This document shows, one piece after another, positions 49,931 to 60,957 of a stretch of DNA of 64,000 bases. Origin of the DNA: Labyrinthula sp. Ha (taxonomy: Eukaryota; Sar; Bigyra; Labyrinthulida; Labyrinthulaceae). The notes below the pieces were generated by a model. It did no database searches, was not told the DNA's origin, and was given only the letters and a program-made list of their open reading frames with translations. Position 1 is the stretch's first letter. Each line of letters starts with the position of its first letter. The translations under genes and the position numbers were made by a program. The stretch spans positions 496,001 through 560,000 of the forward strand of contig JAALGZ010000009.1 in the NCBI GenBank assembly GCA_015227615.1. The letters are read 5' to 3'.

Positions 49931-51859
49931 CTATTTTTTCTTCCCTTTTTTCTTACTTTTTTTCTTTTTCTTTTTCTTACCTGTTTGCCCCTGATCAGGC
50001 TTCTTGTGCTCAGGCGTGTCGTTGCTTGATTTGCTTGGGGCATCAAAATTAATCCCAAAATACTCCAAGAGCTTTTTTCCAGAGCTCATTGTTTCTTTGC
50101 TTTGTTTTTGATAGTTAATAACTGTGACATCTTGTTTTTCTTCCTTCATGTCTGGAAATTTATATAATCTTTCTTTCTCTACTAGGCCAAGATAAATTTT
50201 CCACGAAGCATGGGCCTTCAAATAAGTATTCAAATCAGTATTATTTTGAGAAAAACTTTGGCAAGCAAAGAGTATATGCTGAATGCTTAAACCAACAGAT
50301 AGGTGTGATAACTTGTTTTCTTTAGTTTGCGATTTTTCCAGAATATCAACAAAAGAACCTAGAAGTTTGTGTTTCTTTAGAATAAACAAAAAAATACTCT
50401 TATCTCTGGCTAGCAGCTTGAAACATAATAATTTAAATCGCTGTTGTAACCAAACATTATTGAAATTCCTTTCATCCAAATAAAAAAATTCAGTTGTCCT
50501 TAGAATTCCCTTTCTCTGGATTTCCATTTGTAAATAAATCTCAGAGTTGTAAAATTCTTTTATGTCTAAACATGCTAGCAAAGTTAAAGTCAAAATATTT
50601 AGAACCTTCTTACTTTGCCTATTTAATTCTTTACTTTTCTGAGCTATTTTTTCGAAAGTAATTAATAGTTTAGGAAGGTTTCTCAGAATAGGTTGAAATA
50701 CTCTTATTCTATAGTTTGTTTTATGAAGTTCTGATTCAGTTGGGTTATAAACTATTCTTGCTTCCGTGTTTGATCCATTAACCTGCTCTTTCACAGGTAA
50801 CTGAACATCCTTACTTTCTTTAAAATATGACATTTCACATATTTTTTCTATAATTTCTGCAGCATCATTAAAATGTTCAGAATTTAAATCTCCTAATAAG
50901 AATACATTAAAAACATTAAGATAAAAAGAGTCAGAAGAAGAAAAAATATTACCAACAAAGTATTCACTAAAGTTATTTTCAGCTAAGTTTGAGCAGTTAA
51001 CAATAATTTGTTTTAACATAAGTTTATTTGAAATGTAATTATTTCTCTGGAGCATATTTTTCCATATTTTGTGTATTAATTCTGAAATAATATTTGGGAA
51101 TACTGAAAATAGAGATTTGAAGAATTTATTTATTTCATAACTTGAAGTTTCGTAAATAAATTTAAAGTCTGGGCTATAGTTTATTTTTTCTTTGGGGAAA
51201 ATAATTGAAAAAAATAAAGAACTGAAACTTTTTTCATCTAATAGATTGACGAAAGTTGAAATAGTTTCTTTCAAGAATGGTTTATTTATATTTAGGCAAC
51301 TATAAAATACTTTTGGATCCCTCATGAACCAATGATTAAGAACAGTTGATAAATGAAGTTGGTTTATTTTCTTTTGATTATTCTCATCAAGTGCTTTCAA
51401 GAAATGTAAAACAAAATGAACATTAATGCCATTATTAGAAGATAGAATTTTATACATCTCAGGTTCAAATCTGAACCCTTGCTGTTGAGATGCCCAATTC
51501 AAATCCATCTTTAGTGGCTTTAAATCTTGGTCCATTTTCTCTTTGCCTAAACTTTTGAGATATAGTTTATCATTTGGAGTTATTGAGGCTTTCAAATAAC
51601 CAGGAGTATTTGTTAAGAAACATAAAGCATAATAACTCAGTTGTTCTGTTGATTCTTTTTGTGAGCTTTCTCTTGTTTTGAATGGTTGAATGTTTGAGTT
51701 GATAAGGTCGTTCAAAGACAAATTTGTATTACAAAGCTCAGATTTAGTTATGCATGAAACAATTTCGTTTATTAATGGAGGTTGAAATGCATCTCTTAGT
51801 TCATCTTGTGTAATAACTGCTTCAGGATCCAATATCTTCCTTAGCAAAATTTCGTTCAT
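49931..51859 (-). CDS. SAPS-like protein (putative PP6 phosphatase regulatory subunit)
   Basis: A 642-residue intronless frame from ATG to TAG. Almost entirely helical, in an armadillo/HEAT-like arrangement. The stretch at about 150-220 (VLHFLKALDE, VLNHWFMRDPKVFYSCL, KETISTFVNLLDEKSFSSL) follows the SAPS pattern in which a 'single-copy repeat with Leu-rich pairs' (LLxRxPxxxxxYL, then xxLLxHIxxxAIxDLL) docks the phosphatase catalytic subunit. TNYRIRVFQPILRNLPKLL near 400 could match the SAPS HRLKIVEFIAxLL element. The last about 50 residues are disordered and end in an extreme lysine tract. In known systems these subunits target PP6/Sit4-type phosphatases. The family call is by eye and diverged. 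A plain HEAT-repeat protein is the alternative. Confidence 0.45.
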   Translation of the reverse strand: MNEILLRKILDPEAVITQDELRDAFQPPLINEIVSCITKSELCNTNLSLNDLINSNIQPFKTRESSQKESTEQLSYYALCFLTNTPGYLKASITPNDKLYLKSLGKEKMDQDLKPLKMDLNWASQQQGFRFEPEMYKILSSNNGINVHFVLHFLKALDENNQKKINQLHLSTVLNHWFMRDPKVFYSCLNINKPFLKETISTFVNLLDEKSFSSLFFSIIFPKEKINYSPDFKFIYETSSYEINKFFKSLFSVFPNIISELIHKIWKNMLQRNNYISNKLMLKQIIVNCSNLAENNFSEYFVGNIFSSSDSFYLNVFNVFLLGDLNSEHFNDAAEIIEKICEMSYFKESKDVQLPVKEQVNGSNTEARIVYNPTESELHKTNYRIRVFQPILRNLPKLLITFEKIAQKSKELNRQSKKVLNILTLTLLACLDIKEFYNSEIYLQMEIQRKGILRTTEFFYLDERNFNNVWLQQRFKLLCFKLLARDKSIFLFILKKHKLLGSFVDILEKSQTKENKLSHLSVGLSIQHILFACQSFSQNNTDLNTYLKAHASWKIYLGLVEKERLYKFPDMKEEKQDVTVINYQKQSKETMSSGKKLLEYFGINFDAPSKSSNDTPEHKKPDQGQTGKKKKKKKSKKKGKKK

Positions 51860-52287
51860 TTCTACTTTTCTTCAAGGTTGGGCCCGATGGCCAAATTCTT
51901 CTCTGTGCCCAAAATAATGGATTTGGAAGAATGAATGAACAACTATACACATCTTTTATGTCACCCTGACTGGGGAATCGTTATGCATCAGACTTGCTAA
52001 AAACTACAAAGAATTATTCAATTATTACTTTAGTTCTTATTATTAATATGAGAGTTGAGATTTTGATTCATATTAAATGATTCTGATAATCATTTGGTTA
52101 TCAATACAAGGTTGGATCACATGGCCCTGAGTTAACTAGCCACAAAAACATTTTTTTTTGTACTGCGTCGTATGAAAACCTTCAAAAAACCTGTCATATG
52201 GCAAATTATGTCGTGCTCTTCGATTATCTCTGGACCTTATCGTCATTTTACCTAGGTCCTCATATGGTGCAAGAATGTAGAAACAAA

Positions 52288-52952
52288 GCTATTTGGCCCA
52301 GGGCCACATGATACAATTTTGCAACTATAATCAATGTATTGGCAATAATAAATCAAAATGGTTTATGAATATTAACTATTATCAATAATAAGAAGAGGAA
52401 CAAAAAGTTTATTGCTAAATTATCAATAAATCCAGTGCGAATCCTACTTATCGCACAAAAATTTGTGTCAAAATCAGATAAAAATTGAGAAATGCTTCCG
52501 AACAACAACATTCGCGAGTCTATTAGTGGTTTGTCGAAGCTCGTTATAGTTTCAGCCTTGCAAGTTGTATTCATCTTTTCGGCTTAGCACAAATTTAAGC
52601 ATTCTTTTTTGGGGTACCCTTAGGAAGCAACGACACAAAGTTTGCAAATTCTATTAAGATTATTTATGCTCCAATTAATTTGAATTAATGACTGAGATCC
52701 CTTAAAACTAGAGATGAAACAAGCTTTGCAAACGGTTTATTATCTGTTACTATTGCTTTCACATAATTGCAATAGGACGATTCCAAGGTCCACTACATAT
52801 AGCTAGGGGAGGAATTTGATTTATTGATAATTTGTCAATATAAAATTTTCCCATATTTCTTTTATTGATTGATTCTGATATTTCCCCAGCTATTTTGATT
52901 GATCATTGATCATCAATACAACCCTGCGTTACAAAATCCTGGGCCAAATAGC
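52288..52952. repeat. 15-bp perfect inverted repeat pair with GGGCCA core
   Basis: GCTATTTGGCCCAGG (52288-52302) is repeated in perfect inverse at 52938-52952. The left copy continues into CAGGGCCACATGATACAA (52299-52316), whose inverse, with three mismatches, is at 52113-52130. Another GGGCCC-containing relative lies at about 51877, just upstream of the SAPS-like ATG. Confidence 0.55.
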
Positions 52953-53219
52953 CAAGGAAAATACTTTTTGATTTTTGTCCCGTGCACACAGCTTCAAAAA
53001 ATTAGTTACATGGCTTAACCAATTTCTATTACCGGATTACTCGCATGTCATTTGGCCAGTTCATGAAGGTTTTTATACGGTTCGGTAAATAATTTAGAAA
53101 TCTTTGGGAATTTGAGACAGGGTCGCATAGCCTATCTTCACTTTGATAATAAAATGATAAATAGAATAAAATCAGAATCAATTGATAAAAATCAAAATCC
53201 AAATTCTTTCATTGATAAT

Positions 53220-53238
53220 GATAATCATAATGATTATC
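53220..53238. repeat. 19-bp palindrome GATAATCAT-A-ATGATTATC
   Basis: Two perfect 9-bp arms around a single central base, inside a cluster of about eight TTGATAA/TTATCAA words between 52097 and 53255. Confidence 0.75.
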
Positions 53239-54812
53239 AAGTAATTATTGATAATTTTCATCAAATTCCACCACCACATACAGCTATTGAAACGAAGAAA
53301 TCCTTCCTAATCTGTCCTTTCTAGTTGTCGCTGGTCTTCCCAACTCAAATTTAATTATTTTGAGAACTAGGTTCGTAACATTTGGTCCCTGAGAGTTATA
53401 CTGATCTAAGGAGGAAATCCTATAGGAGTCGAAAGCTTGGAGCAAACGAGGAAGGTAGTCATTCAAAAAGGACATGGAAGGCGATTCACCTTTAAAAAAA
53501 TTCTAGGTGGTGTGGTATGTCAATCTTCTTGAACCAGCATCTTCTGTTGACGGTGCGTACCTTTGTAAAGCGCGGAACTGACTCTTGCTCCTATAGCTTA
53601 AGTCAACTATAAGGAAAACTCTAAAAATAGTCACCGTCTATACACACACTGTGGAAAATCTTCAACAGTATCCAAAGAACTGCTGTAAGGATTGCAAAAA
53701 TGGGTTTTAATTAAACTGTTTAAGAAGAAATATTTTGTATTAGAAGGGTATTTTAACGCACAAGTTAAAACAAAGCTGCAACATAAAATTATAAGGATCA
53801 TAAAAAGGCAACAAAAATCACATAGTTCATAGAGAGCTCATATTGAAAACTAGACTACTGAGTGTGAAAGATAAGTTTAGAAGCGTAAATGATATGAACA
53901 TTAAAGACATTACGCTCCTATCATAAAATTAAAGTATTAAAGGGCCAAGAATATATTTCTTCGTAAGCAAACTCTTTGAAAAAATAAGAAAGCTTAGAAT
54001 AAACCTGAAACAAGTTGAGGAAACTGAGATAGGGGTGCTTAGAATTTTATAGTTTTATAGACACCTGGCACACTCGGAGTGAAGGAGAAAATACTACATG
54101 CAATAAAATGAAACGATACCCTAACATGCACCCCGCCCCGAAATACAGACAAGCTTCAGCCAGAAAATTTAAAATAAGACATATTGACTGTTCAACGTAC
54201 CAAATTTTGGCGAATAAACAGTTTCAATAGCTACAATAAAAGATAGCTAGGGTGGAGCAAAGCTATTCTATAGCTATAACGTTCTGTAAACATTAGAATT
54301 TGTTTGAAAAAAGAGCTTAAACTAGAGAAAATTAATTGTAGATAATAAAGTTGTATTACTTGGAGAAGTATATACAGTAACAAGAAGTTATAGAGGATGG
54401 ATGATATATCATCAAACCAAAGAGACAAGACACAAATTTGAAATAACCATCACCAGGAAACATATATGGTAACAAAATTCCGTAAACATATGTACAATAA
54501 CTCAAAACTGTTAAAAAATGGAAATGTAAAGATATTCTATTTGGTGGAGAAACTTGATATATTCAGGAAAGTATTGAGAACACATAATTATATGTAAACA
54601 ATGAAATCAGCGATATTTCCAAATATGGCATTGAGAGCTAAGAAATAGTTCCCGAGTTGAGCATTTAAGCTGAAGTCTCATATTATCACATACAACCAAG
54701 GTGCAAAAAAGCTTTAGAAACTTTAAAGTATCTAATAAACTGCAGTTCTCCATCCCAACTTGAAGCATTCAAGAAAAATCAATTGCACTCATAGGGGTTT
54801 TAGAACTATTTT

Positions 54813-54845
54813 CAAAAGCTTCTTCAAGCTTCTTCAAACTTCTTC
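54813..54845 (+). repeat. Short tandem repeat, three 11-bp units
   Basis: Three near-identical units of the type AGCTTCTTCAA in a row, the third with one or two changes. Non-coding. Confidence 0.6.
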
Positions 54846-57800
54846 AGAAAACAAATCTTTGAAAGTATGACGAAAATACCTTGTTCCACAAAAGATGTCT
54901 TCATATATAAATGTAAAGATGGCATCAAGGATTCGAGGGCTAATAGACAAGTAGCGGCGTTTAATGCATCCTTAAAGTACAATGGACTTAAGTAAAAACA
55001 TATCCATGTATTTATCGGAGTAATTACCTTCATAAAATTCTGTTTTTAGCTATGTAGTATCAGTGTATTCATATGATAAGAGCACCAAAGACAAATATGA
55101 AGAAAATTCTCTCATGCAAAAACCTCCGATAATCTCTTTTCCATTAAATTGAGACAAGCACTTCATTTTATTTTATGCCAATTCAAAAAATACTAGCTAA
55201 AAAAACATAAGGTGTCAATTTATTTCCCCCTCGGGTAATATAGGTAAACCATTTACTTCATTAAAAATGATAGATTGTACGTTCAGATCCAAATAAGCGA
55301 ACATAGGTGCAAGTTCTATTCAATGAGATATTCCCTATTGTACCCTTCTTCTTTTCCCTATGAAATCGTTTTACAAACAATAAAAAAACAGAAACATACC
55401 ACTTGGTGGTTTTGAAGACCCACTTATACACTTCGCTTAGAATCTAGTGGACTTGACGAAGAAAGCAGACCATCTTCAGGACCTAGTTCTATAACTCAAC
55501 GAGATAGAGATTTTTAATGGGTTAAGATGCAGAACAAAGAAAAACCAAGGTTATGGAAACAGAAAATATCACGGAAGTAAAGAGCGAGATACCTAAAGGA
55601 TCCACAAACTAGCTGTGAAACAAGTCATACTGTGATAACTATGACCATATTTTACACAATAAATACAAAATAGGTACCTCGGTTCAGAAAGCCGCAATGG
55701 AACAAAGACCATATTCAGAATTAGAATATCCATCCTAATCCACGTCTGTAAACATACACATTCTCTATATGGGAGCAAGGAAAATGAAATAATTGCACAA
55801 GGAGAAAAGCTCTTGTCAATAAATAGAATGTATTATCCTGAGACAATATTGGACACTTCAGGTATTCAGTGTAAAACGGCGATTCTAAAGATAGAAAACG
55901 TTTTGTCGGCTATTCACCACATATTTTACATACTATAATCACTTTCTGAAACTAGAAATGTAGCCAGTAGGGATATACTATATTTTACCATCACCAATGG
56001 TGTAAAAGGTAGAAGAATGATACACAATTATAGGAATAAAACTAACTGCATATTGGCTTGTAAAAGTTAATATTATATAAAATAAATATATTTATAACAG
56101 AAAGAAATATATTTAAACAAAACGGGACAGCTTTCGGAAAAATAATTTAGGAGCACATATTCAAGTTTAAAATTAATATAACTAATAAAAGTACAACTAC
56201 AGAGAACGAGGAAAAAATATATTAAACTCTAACAAGAACATAAACTCAAACAGTGTATCTACTGCGAAAGGTTCACGAGTCCAAGCTTTGTACACCATAT
56301 AGAGTAAAAGTACAATAATTTCGCAACAACATCTCCCAGGATATTATTAGAAACAACAAACCACCAACATTCACTAGAGGACAAAATTTTGAAACAATGT
56401 AGAATATCCCTAAACAGGAAGCAAAGAATCAATAACACCCCTTAGTGAACAGATATGCTGATTGCATCGGGGGTACTTACTTTAGGGTTGGAATAGATAT
56501 AAAATAGTACATGAAACAACGGTGAGCTAGAAATCACAACAGGTGCGGTCATGGTTATGCTCTGCTATTGTGCAACAAAAAATAAACCAATTTTAACACA
56601 CAATACACAATTATTTAGGTATATAGACGAAATTGCAACCCTTGGCCTCCATAGCAACTTATTTCTTAAAAACTTATCTAGGAGTGCAAAAACGTATGGG
56701 AACTTTGTTTCTAAGCTTGAATATATACCTCTCATAAACAAGTAAACATATTATCAAAAAAGAACACTAAAAAGCGGGAAAAGAGTTGTGTGAAAAGGAA
56801 AACATTAGGAATCTCAGCCATGAAAAGGTGCTCAACCAAACCCAGAAGTTCTTCCCTTTATCAACCACCTGCTCAATGTAGCCAGACTCCTCCAGAATAT
56901 TTTCCATAAGAAGCACATACTTAGTATTATATATTCCAAGTTAGTGAGTAATCGAAACGTCTTTGTCAAATCTAGTGCCACAGAGTCATATCCCAAATGA
57001 GAAAAAAAATCCTGTTGCACTTTCAATTCCTCAACCATATCTTCCACGAACGGCCTGGAACTTCTAATTACTAAAAGTAAATGGAATAATGACCTCAATT
57101 TAAAACACATTATGTAACCAATGATTATGTAATGGACACTGACTTCTTAAAAAAGCCAATACTAGAGCCAGTATAGTCTTGGGGTATTATGGATCTATAA
57201 CTCCATGTTCTTTAAAACATCAACAACATGATCTTATACACACGTGAAAGGTATACAAGAGAAAAAAATTCGAATTTTCTCATCAAATGTTAAGAAAATA
57301 TTTTAATCATATACACGATGAATGTTAACCCCCATATTCGTAGTCTTAAGGTACGGTTTTTTCCTCTTCTTGGACAAACATAACAACCAAATACTACTAT
57401 GACATGAAATGAACGTAACTTCCAGCACATGATTATATATAATAAACTTAGTAAGCAGGCTCAATGGAATTAGAATTATAAGAAATAAAAGTACTTAGAT
57501 AATATTAGATCGGAGTATGTTCCAGCGATAGCATTTTCTGTTGCATTGCCTGGAAATTAAAGAATGATTATGATTTGGTACAGTAATATTTTCTGTAACT
57601 TTGGTTATATGTGATTCCAAATCTAAGTAAAGGAAAATCTTAAAACTACCACTTGGGCATTAAAAAAGTGGAATAAAAATAAATGGTAAATAATCACTTT
57701 AGAAGGCACAGATATAAATATATTCATTTCCATTATGATCGGATAGAACAATTATATAACATGAACAGAAATGATATAGAATGATAGGTAGATTCTATCA

Positions 57801-58299
57801 GTGTCTCGGATATAAACGTCAACTAAATCAAGTTGCAATGTTATCACTCTGGGATCTAATGTGACTAAGTATATGCTCAAAACTTTTGGTCTGCAAACTG
57901 AAACAATACACAAAACCTGAATGCACAGAAAAATATGTTCTTATTTTTTTCCATAGTCAAATTCAAAATAGATATATACATATGAATCCTATTTAAAGAT
58001 GAATTCAATGAGACTGCTTTTTCTCCAACTACTATCATTATTATTTGAAGGTATAAGGCTCTTTTTGTAATGTGTATAGCTATTTCGTCATTCTCCAGAA
58101 AAACTTATATATTTATAATAAAAGGTAAAATAATTTTGAAAAGAAACCTGAGCATTGTAATAATTTAATTTAGGTTCATATCTAATCCTGACTCTCAGTT
58201 TTCAACATAAAATTAAAATTCAACTGAAGATCTCACTTGTGGCAAAGATCAATCTGGTGTCTACGTTATAGCATCCCAATAAAAGTAATAAAATTAGTT

Positions 58300-58319
58300 G
58301 GGGGGGGGGTGGGGGGAGG
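58300..58319 (+). repeat. G-rich run with quadruplex potential
   Basis: Ten G, a T, six G, an A and two G in a row within AT-rich DNA. This could form a G-quadruplex. No gene lies next to it. Confidence 0.8.
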
Positions 58320-59202
58320 CTAGTCTTATTTCTTCACTATTAAAACTACCTGAACACTCTTGGTAAACCTAAAGAAATATCAATGTACTCAACACCAGTT
58401 GGAGTAAATGTAGCAGAAGCATATCAATAGCTTAGCAATACTAGATTTGGCACTGGAACACACATATATAGAAAAATCTATAACAACTGGAATCGGAAAT
58501 AATTTATAACTTGCATAAAATTCAAATAGTTTCATTTCACCTTTTCTCTGAATAGGAACCCAGAAACTCTTTAAATATATCTCAAACTAAAACTAGTTCC
58601 CAAATGCAGTATGACCATGAAATCCTACCTCTACCACTTGTGCCAAAAGAGCCTAAACTTTATTCTAATTATTGTCAAAAGCTCTTCCAAGGGTTATTTT
58701 ATTTTCTTAAATATCTAGCCTTTAGATGTGTGCCTTTAGGTGGTTATCCATGTTTCTGCTCTTGAATTTAGGGTTACCTATTCTATTATTCTTGTAGTTG
58801 ACTTATGAATTTCTTGATATACAATAGAATCAATAGGAATGATAATGGTTAATGTAAAGCTCTAAGTAATTAATACACAATGCCTCTGCTATTCGTCTAC
58901 AATAAGCCCCCGCAATTTTTGAGAAACTGTTGCCTTTGTTTCAGAAAGCACCCACACCAACGAAAACTCCAAACTCAAAAAAAACTAAAAGTTTTAGACC
59001 GCGGCGTTACATATACTGCACTTATTATAATGGTAAGTTACACCAGCAATGTTTTATCATGTATCTTAGCCCTCATCTTCATGACCACAAAAGCTTGAAC
59101 TGAACATGATATTAATGTCAGCAAATTTTGTAAGAAGACTTGGGTAAATCTTACCAGTGTACATTTTCACGGTTTTATACTAAATTTTCTTTAATAGGAG
59201 TC

Positions 59203-59403
59203 AAAAATCCTAACGCTGATCCATTAAGCTGTCATTTTCAAAGTAAAGGCTACGCATTATTTCTTGAGCAGCCTGATGTTGAACCTGAACTACCATGTCC
59301 TCTTAGCGTATATCACCCAATTTATCAGGATGTAAAAAATTCACATGAAGAGGAAGATTACTCTTTTTCGATGATAATATGTGGAAGTTATGATCATTTA
59401 TAA
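59203..59403 (+). CDS. Possible last exon of an unrecognised gene
   Basis: A frame ending in TAA that begins after a good acceptor (polypyrimidine then TAATAG at 59193-59198). It encodes about 67 residues rich in Glu, Pro and Cys (NPNADPLSCHFQSKGYALF, EEEDYSFSMIICGSYDHL), unlike the Lys/Asn/Ile bias of chance frames here. An upstream frame beginning with ATG at 58880 could supply earlier exons. A 26-nt (gap 59173..59198) or 41-nt intron can be drawn, but that route crosses a TGA. I do not recognise the product. It may equally be untranslated DNA upstream of the next gene. Confidence 0.25.
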   Translation, partial: KNPNADPLSCHFQSKGYALFLEQPDVEPELPCPLSVYHPIYQDVKNSHEEEDYSFSMIICGSYDHL

Positions 59404-59731
59404 TTTTTTCATTGAAGAAATCTTATGTTCAAATAGGAGCAATGAAATCCGGAGTAGTCTTGTTGGTGACACTGTTTTGTCCCATCCCTTAAAAATCCCT
59501 AGTTAGTAGCTGCTCATTGTATTAGATCTGAAACCAGTACGTAACTTCTGTTCTGTCAATTTAAGCAAAAATGTTGTGTTGCAATTGAAAGCTATTAGAT
59601 ACTTACGATATAAACAAAATTCCAATACGTCTCGCTCAATTTCCCAAAAGTTACAAAAATTCCGACATCTTCCGGTTTGTTCCGATAGTTTTATCGAAAA
59701 TTCGAAAGTGAAGAAATATCCTGAAAAGAAG

Positions 59732-60957
59732 ATGACGTCTGTGTTAAGAAAAAAGGGTATTATGGTTGCAGCTACAATGGAGCATACAGGGAAAACAACA
59801 ACTTGCTTAGTTGATTTTTGATTTTTATTCATTTTTAGGCTCTTATGTCTGGTCTTCGTAGGCGTTTAGGTCCAAATGTAGGTTTCTTAAAACCAGTTGG
59901 ACAAAAACAACTTCCTGTAATAGACGAGCAAACAAATAAAAAGATAAAAGTGGATAAAGATGTAAAATTATTTAAAGAACATTTCAATCTTATAAATTCT
60001 TCATATTCTGATATGTCTCCAGTTAAAATTCCTCCTGGATATACTAGAAAATTTCTTGATGGAGGAATTTCTGAATTAGAACAAATAAAAGCAATACAAA
60101 AAAGTTTTTATAATTTAAGTGAAAAAAATGATTATATTGTTGTTGAAGGAACTGGACACTGTGGTGTCGGATCTATTGTTAAATTAGATAACGCAAAAGG
60201 TGCAAATATTCTTGGTTTAGATATGGTTCTTGTTGTAAATGGAGGTTTAGGATCTGCTTTTGATGAACTTTCTATGAATAGATTATTTTGCTTACAAAAT
60301 AATGTTAAAATAAGAGGAGTTATTGTAAATAAAGTAAGAGAAGATAAAATAGATATGATAAAAGAATATTTTGCAAAAGCTTTAAAAAGACATGGATGGG
60401 ATTTTCCTTTACTTGGAGTAGTTCCAGATTTTGAATATTTAGGAAGACCAACAATTGTTGATTATGAAAATTTATTTGGTTCAAAAGTTTTAAGTGAAAA
60501 AAATCCAGAAAATAATTTATGGCATTTTGATTCTATGGAACTTGTTTCAATGGGTTTAGATCACTTTTGTGAGAGATTTAGCTTTAATGATGTAAATCGA
60601 CAACTTTTGAGAAATAAGACTTTATATATAACTCATGGTTCAAGATCAGATGTTATTCTTGGTTTTCTAGCACAAAAAAAAATGATGAAAGAAATGTTAC
60701 AAAAAGAAAATAAGTTAAAATGGAAAGCAGCTTTACTCTTAACAGGATCAGAAGAAAAATATTATCCAAAAGGAGCTCTTCTTCAAGCAATAAAAAAACA
60801 AGATCAGCCTGTTTTACTAAGTAAAAGAAATACTTTTGATACACTAATGGCATTAAATTCTCATACAGCAAAGTTAAATGAAAAAGATGTAAATAGAACA
60901 AATGCAGCTATTGAACACTATGAAAAACATATAAACTTTGATTTACTCTTATCATAA
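59732..60957 (+). CDS. BioD-like P-loop/DRTGG-domain protein (Pta N-terminal type), two exons
   Basis: The coding sequence is join(59732..59809,59839..60957), 398 residues to TAA. A 29-nt intron (59810..59838) splits the P-loop region; removing it gives AATMEHTGKTTTCLALMSG, a clean Walker A followed by its helix. Then come VGFLKPVGQ; VVEGTGHCGVGSIVKLDNA with LGLDMVLVVNGGLGSAFDEL and GVIVNKV, which match the BioD/CobQ-like domain fused to bacterial phosphotransacetylases (COG0857 type); and a C-terminal DRTGG-like domain (ILGFLAQKK, ALLLTGSEE, PVLLSKRNTFDTLMAL). There is no acetyltransferase domain. The ATG at 59732 is the first in frame. The same frame stays open upstream to 59510 without an ATG and encodes a basic, Ser-rich stretch like a mitochondrial presequence, so a short upstream exon may exist. 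A regulatory ATP/nucleotide-binding role is likely. It overlaps the convergent neighbour by 9 nt. Confidence 0.8.

Larger units (their letters stand above)
51860..59202. other. 7.3-kb interval with inverted repeats, no supported gene
   Basis: Contains GGGCCA-core inverted repeats (51.9-52.95 kb), a cluster of TTGATAA/TTATCAA words with a 19-bp palindrome (52.07-53.26 kb), an 11-bp triple tandem repeat near 54813-54845 and a G-rich run at 58300-58319. Open frames are short and unconvincing. Confidence 0.5.
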
